Below are positions 55,783 to 64,000 of a DNA stretch of 64,000 bases, one piece after another (the stretch's first letter is position 1; each line of letters opens with the position of its first letter). The notes beneath the pieces are model-generated. The model had not been told where the DNA came from and searched no databases. It saw nothing but the letters and a program-made list of their open reading frames with translations. This DNA is from an uncultured Bacteroides sp. Lineage in GTDB: Bacteria > Bacteroidota > Bacteroidia > Bacteroidales > Bacteroidaceae. A program made the position numbers and the translations under genes. The stretch covers positions 97,494 to 161,493 of the forward strand of contig CANSEY010000007.1 of NCBI GenBank assembly GCA_947646015.1, read 5' to 3'.

Positions 55783-58335
55783 ATGAGATTAATAATTAAA
55801 GGTGCAGTAGCGCTCTTTCTTTTATTGGCTATCAGTATTCCGCTAAGTGCTCAATACATAGTGCAGGGTGTGGTGACTGATTCTCTGACCAGAGAACCCT
55901 TATCTTATGTATCTGTACGTCTGAAAAACACGACCGAAGGAACGACTACCGGAAGTGACGGACGCTTTTATTTCAAAACTCATCGCTCCGAAGGAGTGCT
56001 TGTGATCTCAACCGTAGGCTATAATGAATATAGCCGGCTGATCCATCCGGCACGTAATCTTTCGTATAAAGTAGCACTTTCTCCCGCTACATACGCGCTC
56101 AACGAAGTATTGGTGAAGCCTAAACGCGAGCATTACCGTAAGAAAGACAATCCCGCTGTGGAGTTTGTCCGTCGGATGATAGAACACCGTGACGACCATT
56201 CTCCTAATGAGAAAGAATTCTGGCAGCGCGACCGTTATGAGAAGACTACCTTTGCGCTGAACAACTTCGACGAAGAGAAACAGAAGAAATGGCTATACCG
56301 CAAATTCGATTTCCTGACAGAATATGTAGACACCTCTGCCGTCACCGGAAAACCGATACTGACCGTCTCTGCCCGTGAACTTCTTGCTACGGACTACTAC
56401 CGCAAATCTCCTCATTCCGAAAAGCAGTGGGTGAAAGGACGCAAGCAGGCAGGAGTCGATGAATTCCTTTCCAAACAAGGTATGCAGGCTGCTATTAATG
56501 AAGTCTTTAAAGACGTGGACATTTACGAGAACAACATCTCCCTGTTCACCAATAAGTTCGTCAGCCCCTTATCCCGCATCGGGACAGGATTCTACAAATA
56601 TTATCTGATGGATACCTTGCAGATCGGCGGTGAAACCTGTGCGGATCTTGCTTTCACTCCTTTTAATTCCGAATCTTTCGGCTTTAACGGGCACTTGTAT
56701 GTCACGCTCGACTCTACCTACTTTGTCAAACGTGCCGTGCTTAACTTCCCGAAGAAGATCAATCTGAACTTTGTCGATTATATGCTGCTTGAACAGGAAT
56801 TTAAGCGGGCAGAAGACGGTACCCGTCTGCTCGACCATGAAAGTATCACCGTAGAATTCAAACTGACCGAAGGACAGGATGGTATCTTTGCCCGTCGGGT
56901 GGCGGATTACAGTCGTTATTCTTTCCTTCCGACCGAGGAAGCCAACAAAGCCTTCACCAAACCGGAACGTATCATCGAAGAAACCGAAGCGCTGTCCCGA
57001 CCCGAAACTTTCTGGGCGGAGAACCGTCCGCAAGCAGCCATCTCGCAACAGGAGAACTCCGTAGACCGCCTGATGGCGCAACTGCGTGGCTATCCGGTCT
57101 ATTATTGGACGGAAAAGGTGCTGTCCATTCTCTTCACCGGATACATTCCGACCTCCAAAGAAGCCCCTCTTTTCTATATCGGTCCCATGAATGCCACCAT
57201 CAGCGGGAATACGCTGGAAGGACCGCGTATCCGTGCCGGTGGAATGACGACCGCATGGCTCAACCCTCATCTGTTCGGCAAAGGCTATATCGCTTATGGC
57301 TTCAAAGACGAAAGGCTGAAAGGACTGGCGGAAGTAGAATACTCCTTTAAAAAGAAAAAGGAATATGCCAATGAATTTCCCATCCATTCACTGAAAGTAC
57401 GTTATGAATCGGACGTTAATCAATACGGACAAAACTATCTGTACACAAGCAAAGACAATGTCTTCCTTGCCTTAAAGCGTGAGAAGGATGATCGTATCGG
57501 CTATTACCGGCAAGCGGAAATGACCTATACCAATGAATTTTATTCTGGCTTCTCCTTCCAGCTCACGGCACGCAGGCGGACGGATGAATCGAGTTACCTG
57601 ATTCCTTTTCTGCGGAAAGACGGTGAAGTTTACTCTCCGGTCAAAGACTTCTCTACCAGTGCGGCGGAGTTGAAGCTGCGCTATGCCCCGAACGAGAAAT
57701 TCTTTCAGACACAATGGAACCGCTTCCCCGTATCGCTGGATGCTCCGGTGTTTACGCTGTCGCATACCATTGCCGGAAAAGGAGTGCTGGGAAGTGATTA
57801 CACCTACAATCATACCGAAGCAGGTGTACAGAAACGTTTCTGGTTTTCCGCTTTCGGCTATACGGATATTATCCTGAAAGCGGGGAAGGTATGGGATAAA
57901 GTTCCCTTTCCGTTGCTCATTATGCCGAATGCGAACCTTTCCTACACCATTCAGCCGGAATCTTATTCGTTAATGAATGCTATGGAGTTTATGAATGATG
58001 AATACTTTTCGTGGGACGTCACCTATTTCCTCAACGGATGGTTGTTCAATCGTATCCCATTGTTGAAAAAACTGAAATGGAGGGAAATAGTTTCCTGTCG
58101 TGGACTTTATGGGCATTTGAGTGATAAGAATAATCCGGATATGACACAGGGTTTGTTCGCTTTTCCGATAGCAAGTACCCGTACAATGGGAAAAACACCT
58201 TACGTGGAGGCGGGTGTGGGTATTGAAAACATTTTCAAGGTATTACGTTTAGACTACGTCTGGCGGCTCACATATAGGGATTCGCTCGATATTGACAAGT
58301 CCGGCCTGAGAATAAGTCTTCACATGACCTTCTAA
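55783..58335 (+). CDS. DUF5686-type outer-membrane protein with carboxypeptidase-like regulatory domain
   Basis: 850 residues. A signal peptide ends LSAQ. The N-terminal carboxypeptidase-regulatory-like domain (VQGVVTDSLTREPLSYVSVRLKNTTEGTTTGSDGRFYF) is that of SusC-like transporters, but no TonB-plug motif follows. A large DUF5686-like region with beta strands comes next (KFDFLTEYVDTSAVTGKPILTVSARELL, LYVTLDSTYFVKRAVLNFPKK) and a C-terminal barrel ends in the aromatic GLRISLHMTF. It is likely an outer-membrane barrel with unknown cargo or function, widespread in Bacteroidetes. Monocistronic with its own -7 element. Confidence 0.8.
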   Translation: MRLIIKGAVALFLLLAISIPLSAQYIVQGVVTDSLTREPLSYVSVRLKNTTEGTTTGSDGRFYFKTHRSEGVLVISTVGYNEYSRLIHPARNLSYKVALSPATYALNEVLVKPKREHYRKKDNPAVEFVRRMIEHRDDHSPNEKEFWQRDRYEKTTFALNNFDEEKQKKWLYRKFDFLTEYVDTSAVTGKPILTVSARELLATDYYRKSPHSEKQWVKGRKQAGVDEFLSKQGMQAAINEVFKDVDIYENNISLFTNKFVSPLSRIGTGFYKYYLMDTLQIGGETCADLAFTPFNSESFGFNGHLYVTLDSTYFVKRAVLNFPKKINLNFVDYMLLEQEFKRAEDGTRLLDHESITVEFKLTEGQDGIFARRVADYSRYSFLPTEEANKAFTKPERIIEETEALSRPETFWAENRPQAAISQQENSVDRLMAQLRGYPVYYWTEKVLSILFTGYIPTSKEAPLFYIGPMNATISGNTLEGPRIRAGGMTTAWLNPHLFGKGYIAYGFKDERLKGLAEVEYSFKKKKEYANEFPIHSLKVRYESDVNQYGQNYLYTSKDNVFLALKREKDDRIGYYRQAEMTYTNEFYSGFSFQLTARRRTDESSYLIPFLRKDGEVYSPVKDFSTSAAELKLRYAPNEKFFQTQWNRFPVSLDAPVFTLSHTIAGKGVLGSDYTYNHTEAGVQKRFWFSAFGYTDIILKAGKVWDKVPFPLLIMPNANLSYTIQPESYSLMNAMEFMNDEYFSWDVTYFLNGWLFNRIPLLKKLKWREIVSCRGLYGHLSDKNNPDMTQGLFAFPIASTRTMGKTPYVEAGVGIENIFKVLRLDYVWRLTYRDSLDIDKSGLRISLHMTF

Positions 58336-58402
58336 AAGTTAAATCCTGCTAATTGCAATGTTTATATAGCAAACAAAGGTCGCTTTAGTAATTAATTAAT
58401 CT

Positions 58403-58410
58403 TATTTTTG
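58403..58410 (+). promoter_or_regulatory. -7 element of the inositol-lipid cluster
   Basis: TATTTTTG matches TAnnTTTG, 33 bases before the inositol-phosphate synthase ATG, in very AT-rich DNA. Confidence 0.55.
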
Positions 58411-58443
58411 CATCAATTTTAGTTTAATTTTAATAGAATAGAA

Positions 58444-59733
58444 ATGAAACAAGAAATTAAACCCGCTACTGGACGTCTTGGCGTGTTGGTAGTTGGAGTA
58501 GGTGGTGCGGTTGCCACCACAATGATTGTAGGTACACTAGCCTCTCGCAAGGGACTGGCAAAACCGATAGGATCTATTACACAGTTAGCCACAATGCGCA
58601 TGGAAAACAACGAAGAAAAACTCATCAAGGACGTTGTGCCCTTGACTGATTTGAACGACATTGTTTTCGGTGGATGGGATATCTTCCCGGACAACGCATA
58701 TGAAGCTGCTATGTATGCCGAGGTTTTGAAAGAAAAAGACCTGAACGGTGTGAAAGATGAACTGGAAGCTATCAAGCCGATGCCGGCAGCTTTCGATCAC
58801 AACTGGGCAAAACGTCTGAATGGTACACATATCAAGAAGGCTGCTACCCGTTGGGAAATGGTAGAACAACTCCGTCAGGACATCCGCGACTTTAAGGCTG
58901 CCAACAACTGCGAACGCGTTGTTGTACTGTGGGCTGCAAGTACCGAAATCTACATTCCGTTATCAGACGAACACATGTCACTCGCTGCTTTGGAGAAAGC
59001 AATGAAAGATAACAACACAGAAGTTATCTCTCCGAGTATGTGTTATGCATACGCTGCTATTGCAGAAGATGCTCCGTTTGTGATGGGTGCTCCTAACTTG
59101 TGTGTGGATACTCCGGCCATGTGGGAATTCTCTAAACAGAAGAATGTTCCTATCTCCGGTAAAGACTTCAAGAGCGGTCAGACACTGATGAAAACCGTAT
59201 TGGCTCCGATGTTCAAGACTCGTATGCTGGGTGTGAACGGTTGGTTCTCTACCAACATCCTCGGTAACCGTGACGGTGAAGTGCTGGATGATCCGGACAA
59301 CTTTAAGACAAAAGAAGTTAGTAAGCTGTCTGTAATCGACACCATCTTCGAACCGGAAAAATATCCGGATCTCTATGGAGACGTTTACCACAAAGTACGC
59401 ATCAACTACTATCCTCCCCGCAAGGACAACAAAGAAGCATGGGATAACATCGACATCTTCGGATGGATGGGTTATCCGATGGAAATCAAGGTAAACTTCC
59501 TTTGCCGTGACTCTATCCTCGCTGCTCCTATTGCACTTGACCTGGTATTGTTCAGTGACTTGGCTATGCGTGCAGGTATGTGTGGCATCCAGACTTGGTT
59601 GTCATTCTTCTGCAAGAGCCCGATGCACGATTTCGAACATCAGCCCGAACACGACTTGTTTACACAATGGAGAATGGTAAAACAGACATTGCGTAACATG
59701 ATTGGTGAAAAAGAACCTGATTATTTAGCTTAA
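58444..59733 (+). CDS. myo-Inositol-1-phosphate (inositol-3-phosphate) synthase
   Basis: 429 residues. Converts glucose-6-phosphate to inositol phosphate with bound NAD. The N-terminal NAD-binding site is GVLVVGVGGAVATTMIVGTLASRKGL. Later synthase features are VVVLWAASTEIYIPL, GKDFKSGQTLMKTVLAPMFKTRMLGVNGWFSTNILGNRDGEVLDD with the conserved Lys/Asn-rich active-site block, and KVRINYYPPRKDNKEAWDNIDIFGWMG. This is the first step of the cluster that makes phosphatidylinositol and inositol sphingolipids in gut Bacteroides. Codon use is that of a highly expressed gene. A heptad-repeat spacer separates it from the next five membrane-protein genes. Confidence 0.95.
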   Translation: MKQEIKPATGRLGVLVVGVGGAVATTMIVGTLASRKGLAKPIGSITQLATMRMENNEEKLIKDVVPLTDLNDIVFGGWDIFPDNAYEAAMYAEVLKEKDLNGVKDELEAIKPMPAAFDHNWAKRLNGTHIKKAATRWEMVEQLRQDIRDFKAANNCERVVVLWAASTEIYIPLSDEHMSLAALEKAMKDNNTEVISPSMCYAYAAIAEDAPFVMGAPNLCVDTPAMWEFSKQKNVPISGKDFKSGQTLMKTVLAPMFKTRMLGVNGWFSTNILGNRDGEVLDDPDNFKTKEVSKLSVIDTIFEPEKYPDLYGDVYHKVRINYYPPRKDNKEAWDNIDIFGWMGYPMEIKVNFLCRDSILAAPIALDLVLFSDLAMRAGMCGIQTWLSFFCKSPMHDFEHQPEHDLFTQWRMVKQTLRNMIGEKEPDYLA

Positions 59734-59741
59734 TTAAATAA

Positions 59742-59879
59742 GTGGAGAGTTGAAAGTTGAGAGTTGAAAGTGGTTGCAATGTAATTGCGGCATTAGACAA
59801 CTTTTAACTTTCAACTTTTATTTTGGAGCACATCCAATCATCCTCCACTCTCAATTTTCAACTCTCAACTCTCAACTAT
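59742..59879. repeat. Heptamer repeats with alternative inverted arms
   Basis: The left arm (59742-59773) is built of GAGAGTT/GAAAGTT heptamers. A middle arm (59798-59826) has CAACTTT/TAACTTT units and a right arm (59841-59879) has CAACTCT/CAATTTT units. Both are reverse-complementary to the left arm, giving two mutually exclusive long hairpins between the synthase stop and the next start. Similar low-complexity heptad repeats are common between Bacteroides genes. Confidence 0.8.
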
Positions 59880-59881
59880 TA

Positions 59882-60361
59882 ATGAAGAGACCTTCCTTTC
59901 TACCTGTTTTAATAGGCACGGGCTTTGGCTCTGGTTTTTCTCCTTTTGCTCCCGGTACGGCCGGGGCATTGCTGGCTTCTATCATCTGGATTGCACTTTA
60001 CTTCCTGCTTCCTTTCACTGCTTTATTATGGACGACTGCTGCTTTGGTGGTTCTTTTTACCTTTGCAGGTATTTGGGCTGCCAATAAGTTGGAGTCTTCT
60101 TGGGGCGAAGACCCGTCACGTGTGGTAGTCGATGAAATGGTAGGTGTGTGGATTCCGTTGCTGGCAGTTCCCGACAATGGACAGTGGTATTGGTACGTGA
60201 TAGCGGCTTTTGCTCTGTTCCGTATTTTTGATATCGTAAAGCCATTGGGAGTACGCAAGATGGAGAGCTTTAAAGGTGGAGTAGGGGTAATGATGGATGA
60301 TGTACTGGCGGGTGTATATAGTTTTATCTTGATAGCGGTGGTACGATGGGTGATTGGCTGA
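59882..60361 (+). CDS. PgpA-family lipid phosphatase, probable phosphatidylinositol-phosphate phosphatase
   Basis: 159 residues from the ATG at 59882; the frame opens 108 bases earlier inside the heptad repeats, which is unlikely to be translated. PgpA features are GTGFGSGFSPFAPGTAGALLA, the acidic VVDEMVGVWIPLL and FRIFDIVKPLGVRKMESFKGGVGVMMDDVLAGVYS. Four membrane segments. The family removes the phosphate from phosphatidylglycerophosphate. In this cluster the probable substrate is phosphatidylinositol phosphate made by the enzyme at 60880, as proposed for B. thetaiotaomicron. It overlaps the next gene by 16 bases. Confidence 0.88.
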   Translation: MKRPSFLPVLIGTGFGSGFSPFAPGTAGALLASIIWIALYFLLPFTALLWTTAALVVLFTFAGIWAANKLESSWGEDPSRVVVDEMVGVWIPLLAVPDNGQWYWYVIAAFALFRIFDIVKPLGVRKMESFKGGVGVMMDDVLAGVYSFILIAVVRWVIG

Positions 60362-60840
60362 AAAGAGTTGCACGGATGATTTCGCAGAAGGGTGGAGTCT
60401 TTATGTTTTTAAGGGCGCAGCTTTCGGCTCAAATGGCGACTATTGCAGACTTTCTGGTGACTATCCTTCTGGTAAGGCTATTTGATGTCTACTATGTATA
60501 TGCTACCTTGGCGGGCGCTATCTATGGAGGAATTATCAATTGCATTATCAATTATAAATGGACTTTTAAATCGAAAGGGAAAAAAACGCATGTTGCTGTA
60601 AAATTCATAATAGTGTGGGTTTGCAGTATTTGGCTGAATACGTGGGGGACGTACACTCTGACGGAATCGTTAGCGAAAATTCCGTGGGTACGTGATACAC
60701 TCAGCCAATATTTCGGTGACTTCTTCATCATCCCTAAAGTGGTGGTGGCAGTCATTGTAGCGTTGTTCTGGAATTATAATATGCAGCGTTTCTTTGTTTA
60801 CCGGAATATAGATATAAGAAGCTTGTTTAAAAGAAATTGA
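60346..60840 (+). CDS. GtrA-family small membrane protein
   Basis: 164 residues with four membrane segments. GtrA-like features are RAQLSAQMATIADFLVTILLVRLFDVYYVYATLAGAIYGGIINCIINYKWTF and a C-terminal FWNYNMQRFFVYR. Family members are implicated in flipping undecaprenyl-linked sugars or in polysaccharide modification. The ATG at 60346 overlaps the PgpA gene; the next ATG at 60376 would avoid the overlap and is possible. Its position between the lipid phosphatase and the CDP-alcohol transferase suggests a role with inositol or mannosyl lipids, but nothing in the sequence fixes the substrate. Confidence 0.82.
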   Translation: MGDWLKRVARMISQKGGVFMFLRAQLSAQMATIADFLVTILLVRLFDVYYVYATLAGAIYGGIINCIINYKWTFKSKGKKTHVAVKFIIVWVCSIWLNTWGTYTLTESLAKIPWVRDTLSQYFGDFFIIPKVVVAVIVALFWNYNMQRFFVYRNIDIRSLFKRN

Positions 60841-60879
60841 AAGAAAACAGAAGATTTAGATAAAAACAGATTTAGGTAT

Positions 60880-61548
60880 ATGAATTACAGAGATTACTTA
60901 CAGCAACTGATTTATAAGATTATCAATCCTTTGATACATGGAATGATTAAAATAGGCATCACCCCTAATTTTATCACTACTACCGGATTTATTCTGAATG
61001 TGGTAGCGGCAGGTATGTTTGTCTATGCCGGTATCTGTGGCGGACAGAATGATTTGTCCATTCTTGGATGGGCAGGAGGTGTGATCCTTTTTGCCGGATT
61101 GTTCGATATGATGGACGGGCGTGTGGCACGTCTGGGAAACATGAGTTCCAAATTCGGTGCCCTCTACGATTCTGTGCTTGATCGTTACAGTGAGTTGATG
61201 ACTTTCTTCGGTATCTGTTACTATTTGTCAGTCAAAGACTATTTCATTTACGCTATCATTGCGTTTGTTGCCCTGATCGGTTCGCTGATGGTGAGCTATG
61301 TGCGTGCCCGCGCCGAAGGTCTGGGCATTGAGTGCAAGGTTGGATTTATGCAACGCCCGGAGCGTGTGGTTCTGACAAGTCTCGGAGCCTTGTTCTGCGG
61401 TGTATTCAAGGATATTACCGCTTTTGATCCGATGCTGATATTGATGGTGCCTTTGACAATCGTTGCTGTGTTCGCCAATATCACAGCTTTCGCACGCGTG
61501 AGACATTGCTATAAGGTGATGACAGCGAACGAAAAGAAGAATGACTAA
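60880..61548 (+). CDS. CDP-alcohol phosphatidyltransferase, probable phosphatidylinositol-phosphate synthase
   Basis: 222 residues, about six membrane segments. The catalytic motif DG-x2-AR-x8-G-x3-D-x3-D is complete: [23 protein letters not shown] at about residues 75-97. An N-terminal [22 protein letters not shown] block is also typical. It joins CDP-diacylglycerol and a phosphorylated alcohol. Next to inositol-phosphate synthase the acceptor is most likely inositol phosphate, giving phosphatidylinositol phosphate. The neighbouring PgpA-type phosphatase would then yield phosphatidylinositol. Confidence 0.92.
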
Positions 61549-61565
61549 TTAAAATAACATCCTTA

Positions 61566-62501
61566 ATGATAAAAACAATTCAAATGCCGTCGAAGAAAGA
61601 AACCTTGACCGTTATTGTCATCATGGCTCTTTTTCTTCTGCTGACAGCTGCTTGTATCGGACTCCGTTCCGAACATCTGCTGATGGCGGCACTCTATCTG
61701 GTTTTATTTTTTGCCGGACTACCTACCCGGAAGCTGGCAGTGGCCTTACTGCCTTTCGCCATTTTCGGGATCTCGTATGACTGGATGCGTATCTGCCCCA
61801 ATTACGAAGTAAATCCGATTGATGTAGCCGGACTTTATAATCTCGAAAAGTCGTTGTTCGGAGTGATGGATAATGGTGTGCTGGTTACTCCTTGTGAGTA
61901 CTTTGCCGTGCATCATTGGGCGGTGGCAGATGTCTTCGCCGGCATCTTCTATCTTTGCTGGGTCCCTGTGCCTATCCTGTTCGGGCTCTGCCTGTACTTT
62001 AAGAAAGAGAGAAAAACTTATCTTCGCTTTGCATTAGTCTTTTTGTTTGTCAACTTAATCGGCTTTGCCGGCTATTATATCCATCCGGCTGCTCCCCCCT
62101 GGTATGTTATCAACTACGGTTTCGAACCGATACTGAATACTCCGGGCAATGTGGCAGGCCTCGGTCGCTTCGACGAAATTTTTGGCGTGACTATCTTCGA
62201 CTCCATTTATGGAAGAAACGCAAACGTCTTTGCTGCCGTTCCTTCCCTTCATGCGGCATATATGGTTGTGGCATTGGTGTATGCCATCATCGGCAAATGT
62301 AGATGGTATGTGATTGCCCTTTTCTCTGTTATCATGGCAGGCATCTGGGGAACAGCGATCTACTCTTGTCATCACTATATTATAGATGTACTCCTTGGAA
62401 TCTCCTGTGCACTGCTCGGCTGGCTGCTCTTTGAGTACGGACTGATGAAGATTCGCGGATTCAGAAACTTCTTTGACCGATATTATCAGTATATTAAATA
62501 G
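61566..62501 (+). CDS. PAP2/AUR1-type membrane enzyme, probable inositol-phosphorylceramide synthase
   Basis: 311 residues with about six to seven membrane segments. The PAP2-superfamily active site is seen as AVPSLHAAYMVV (His) and YSCHHYIIDVLLG (second His and Asp), in the AUR1-like order. A conserved AGYYIHPAAPPWYV precedes them. AUR1-type enzymes move phosphoinositol from phosphatidylinositol to ceramide. Bacteroides makes sphingolipids, so inositol-phosphorylceramide is the likely product. The stop codon TAG shares its G with the GTG start of the next gene, so the two are translationally coupled. Confidence 0.88.
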   Translation: MIKTIQMPSKKETLTVIVIMALFLLLTAACIGLRSEHLLMAALYLVLFFAGLPTRKLAVALLPFAIFGISYDWMRICPNYEVNPIDVAGLYNLEKSLFGVMDNGVLVTPCEYFAVHHWAVADVFAGIFYLCWVPVPILFGLCLYFKKERKTYLRFALVFLFVNLIGFAGYYIHPAAPPWYVINYGFEPILNTPGNVAGLGRFDEIFGVTIFDSIYGRNANVFAAVPSLHAAYMVVALVYAIIGKCRWYVIALFSVIMAGIWGTAIYSCHHYIIDVLLGISCALLGWLLFEYGLMKIRGFRNFFDRYYQYIK

Positions 62502-63487
62502 TGAAGAACAAATACCGCAATATATTCCTGGCTTTTGGCATTGTCGCCGTCCTGATCATGATATTCACTTTCGATATGGATTATCAGGAACTTTGGGCAA
62601 ATTTGAAAAGGGCAGGAGTATATTTGCCTTTGGTATTATTGCTGTGGCTGTTCGTTTATCTGATTAATACTACATCGTGGTACATCATTATACGTAGCGG
62701 AGGGAAGCCGGGGTTTTCATTTGCCCGGCTTTATAAGTTTACCGTTACGGGTTTTGCCCTGAATTACGTAACTCCCGTCGGACTGATGGGTGGTGAACCG
62801 TATCGCATCATGGAATTGAAACCGTATATAGGAGTGGAGAGAGCCACTTCTTCGGTGATTCTCTACGTGATGATGCACATCTTTTCTCATTTCTGTTTTT
62901 GGCTGAGTTCTGTCTTGCTATACCTTTGCCTTTATCCGGTAGGGTGGGTGATGGGAACCATTTTGGGTACGATCACCGTCTTCTGCCTGCTGGTAGCTAT
63001 GTTGTTTGTAAAAGGCTATCAGCATGGGATGGCAGTTGCTTTCGTTCGTCTGGGCAGTCATCTTCCTTTTCTGAAAAAGAAAGTAATCCGTTTTGCCGAC
63101 TCCCATCGGGAACAGTTGGAGAACATAGATAAACAGATAGCCCTGCTTCATCAACAGAAGAAGGGAGCTTTTTATGCCGCTTTGTTTTTGGAATATACGG
63201 CACGTGTGGTCAGTTGTCTGGAGATCTGGCTGATCCTCAATGTGCTGACAAGGAGTGTCAGTTTTGCAGATTGCTGCCTGATTGCTGCCTTCTCTTCTTT
63301 ACTGGCCAATCTTTTGTTCTTCTTGCCTATGCAGTTGGGTGGCCGTGAGGGAGGATTTGCCCTTGCGGTAGGCGGGCTTTCCCTTTCCGGAGCTTATGGA
63401 GTCTATGCGGCATTGATCACTCGCGTGCGTGAGATGGTCTGGATTGTGATAGGGCTTGCTTTGATGAAGGTTGGAAATAAAAAGTAG
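62501..63487 (+). CDS. Lysylphosphatidylglycerol-synthase TM-domain (UPF0104) membrane protein
   Basis: 328 residues, about eight membrane segments, starting at a GTG that overlaps the previous stop by one base (TAGTG). Blocks FKFTVTGFALNYVTPVGLMGGEPYRIMELKP and LANLLFFLPMQLGGREGGFALAVGGLSLSGAYGVYAALITRVREMVW match the UPF0104/AglD flippase-like domain. The soluble aminoacyl-transfer domain of MprF is absent, so it is not a lysyl-PG synthase. It may translocate an inositol lipid across the inner membrane. Last intact gene of the cluster. Confidence 0.87.
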   Translation: MKNKYRNIFLAFGIVAVLIMIFTFDMDYQELWANLKRAGVYLPLVLLLWLFVYLINTTSWYIIIRSGGKPGFSFARLYKFTVTGFALNYVTPVGLMGGEPYRIMELKPYIGVERATSSVILYVMMHIFSHFCFWLSSVLLYLCLYPVGWVMGTILGTITVFCLLVAMLFVKGYQHGMAVAFVRLGSHLPFLKKKVIRFADSHREQLENIDKQIALLHQQKKGAFYAALFLEYTARVVSCLEIWLILNVLTRSVSFADCCLIAAFSSLLANLLFFLPMQLGGREGGFALAVGGLSLSGAYGVYAALITRVREMVWIVIGLALMKVGNKK

Positions 63488-63489
63488 CT

Positions 63490-63875
63490 TTATTTTACTA
63501 TAATTTCCCAGTATTCGTTTTTGTTTGATCCAACTCGCTGAATCATACCTTTTTGCTTTAATGATGTGATCAGGCGTTCGCTATGCCTTAGGCTGTGTGA
63601 TATGAATTGTAAGTTTTGATGGCGTTTCGTACTTCCTGTATTTCACGGATGGGAGCTACTATATGCTTTCCGTCAAGGATATCTGTAATTTGACTTTCAG
63701 ATAAGGTGTTTCCTTCAATAGCCAGTGAACCTTGAATGGTTTTAATTCGGTTGATTTTCCGCAATAGCAAAGCATCTTCCTGTTCCATGCGGATGGCATA
63801 TCGTTTTACCAATGCGGAGATATCCGCTATTAAGTGGATAGCGCGGGAAGATATGGTGAAAGGCGGAGTATACAT
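63490..63875 (-). pseudogene. Remnant of a Fic-family protein gene, core domain deleted
   Basis: From the ATG at 63875 the protein begins MYTPPFTISSRAIHLIADISALV and carries the N-terminal Fic block IKTIQGSLAIEGNTLSESQITDIL, then REIQEVRNAIKTYNS before a stop near 63588. A different frame just after it gives ERLITSLKQKGMIQRVGSNKNEYWEIIVK, the winged-helix tail of full-length Fic proteins, ending at 63490-63492. The Fic core with its HPFxxGNGR AMP-transfer motif is absent. An out-of-frame deletion of roughly 200 codons explains this. An in-frame ATG at 63947 adds 24 residues not typical of the family. Confidence 0.85.
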
Positions 63876-64000
63876 GCTGGAATATAAAAAGTTTATAAGT
63901 TTATTACTTTCTATAAAGATAGCATTAATTTCCTTCAGAGGAGACATCCTGATGATCTATTTTATAAAGGTAGAAACTCCAACTGCTTCGACTTAGTTTG

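Noticed and set aside
59774-59881. N-terminal extension of the PgpA-type gene
   Set aside because: The extra 36 codons are translated heptad repeat; the ATG at 59882 gives the normal family N-terminus.
62501-63487. MprF-type lysylphosphatidylglycerol synthase
   Set aside because: Only the membrane flippase-like domain is present; the aminoacyl-transfer domain is missing.
63876-63947. 24-residue extension of the Fic remnant
   Set aside because: Family members begin at MYTPPFTIS; the upstream frame looks like chance.

Overview
The window is chromosomal DNA from a gut Bacteroides, most likely of the thetaiotaomicron/ovatus group. The signs are a SusC/SusD pair, a sensor built on the hybrid two-component plan with an AraC output, GH115 and GH2 enzymes, an inositol-lipid cluster with the gene content described in B. 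thetaiotaomicron, and many copies of the Bacteroides -7 promoter element TAnnTTTG. I saw no rRNA, tRNA, CRISPR array, insertion sequence or prophage.

Layout. 1-3350: the end of an ECF-type sigma factor, its membrane anti-sigma/beta-barrel partner, a small lipoprotein and two tandem paralogous secreted proteins. 3424-5550: a FabK/nitronate monooxygenase-type flavoprotein and, convergent to it, alanine dehydrogenase. 5656-13008 (minus): an operon of a secreted metzincin protease followed by SusC- and SusD-like proteins. 13207-16520: an M23 peptidase and a C69 peptidase. 16706-20660: a TPR/HTH membrane regulator with two related 6-bladed propeller proteins. 20817-22562: phosphoglucomutase/phosphomannomutase. 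22868-28229 (minus): two membrane acyltransferase-type proteins, a frameshifted Crp/Fnr regulator, NudC and an ABC-F protein. 28587-37054 (minus): GH2, GH115 and a sensor regulator that has lost its kinase and receiver domains. 37251-40723 (minus): homologues of RclA and RclC, an AraC regulator and cytidine deaminase. 40835-43186: a glucosaminidase with LysM domains and a type II NADH dehydrogenase. 43430-55675: an ABC export system (adaptor, ATPase, GIN-domain protein, two permeases), a histidine kinase with a substrate-binding-protein-like sensor, a TolC-type channel and an NtrC/NtrB-type pair. 55783-58335: a DUF5686-type outer-membrane protein. 58444-63487: inositol-phosphate synthase and five membrane proteins of inositol-lipid synthesis or transport. 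63490-63875: remnant of a Fic gene.

How the parts work together. The export region reads as a self-contained sigma-54 circuit. The NtrC-like regulator and its kinase have a housekeeping promoter. The adaptor gene and the tolC gene each carry a -24/-12-like promoter with a related 20-bp palindrome at exactly the same distance upstream (63 bp start to start). The inositol cluster runs from glucose-6-phosphate to inositol phosphate, phosphatidylinositol and probably inositol-phosphorylceramide.

The least expected structures are two unrelated-sequence arrays with the same architecture: four short palindromes whose centres lie exactly 22 bp apart, each starting within about 15 bp of the stop codon of a flavin-dependent pyridine-nucleotide oxidoreductase (RclA-like at 37251, NDH-2 at 43186). 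Three decayed or remodelled genes (Crp/Fnr frameshift, Fic deletion, kinase-less sensor) are also resolved to the base or residue.
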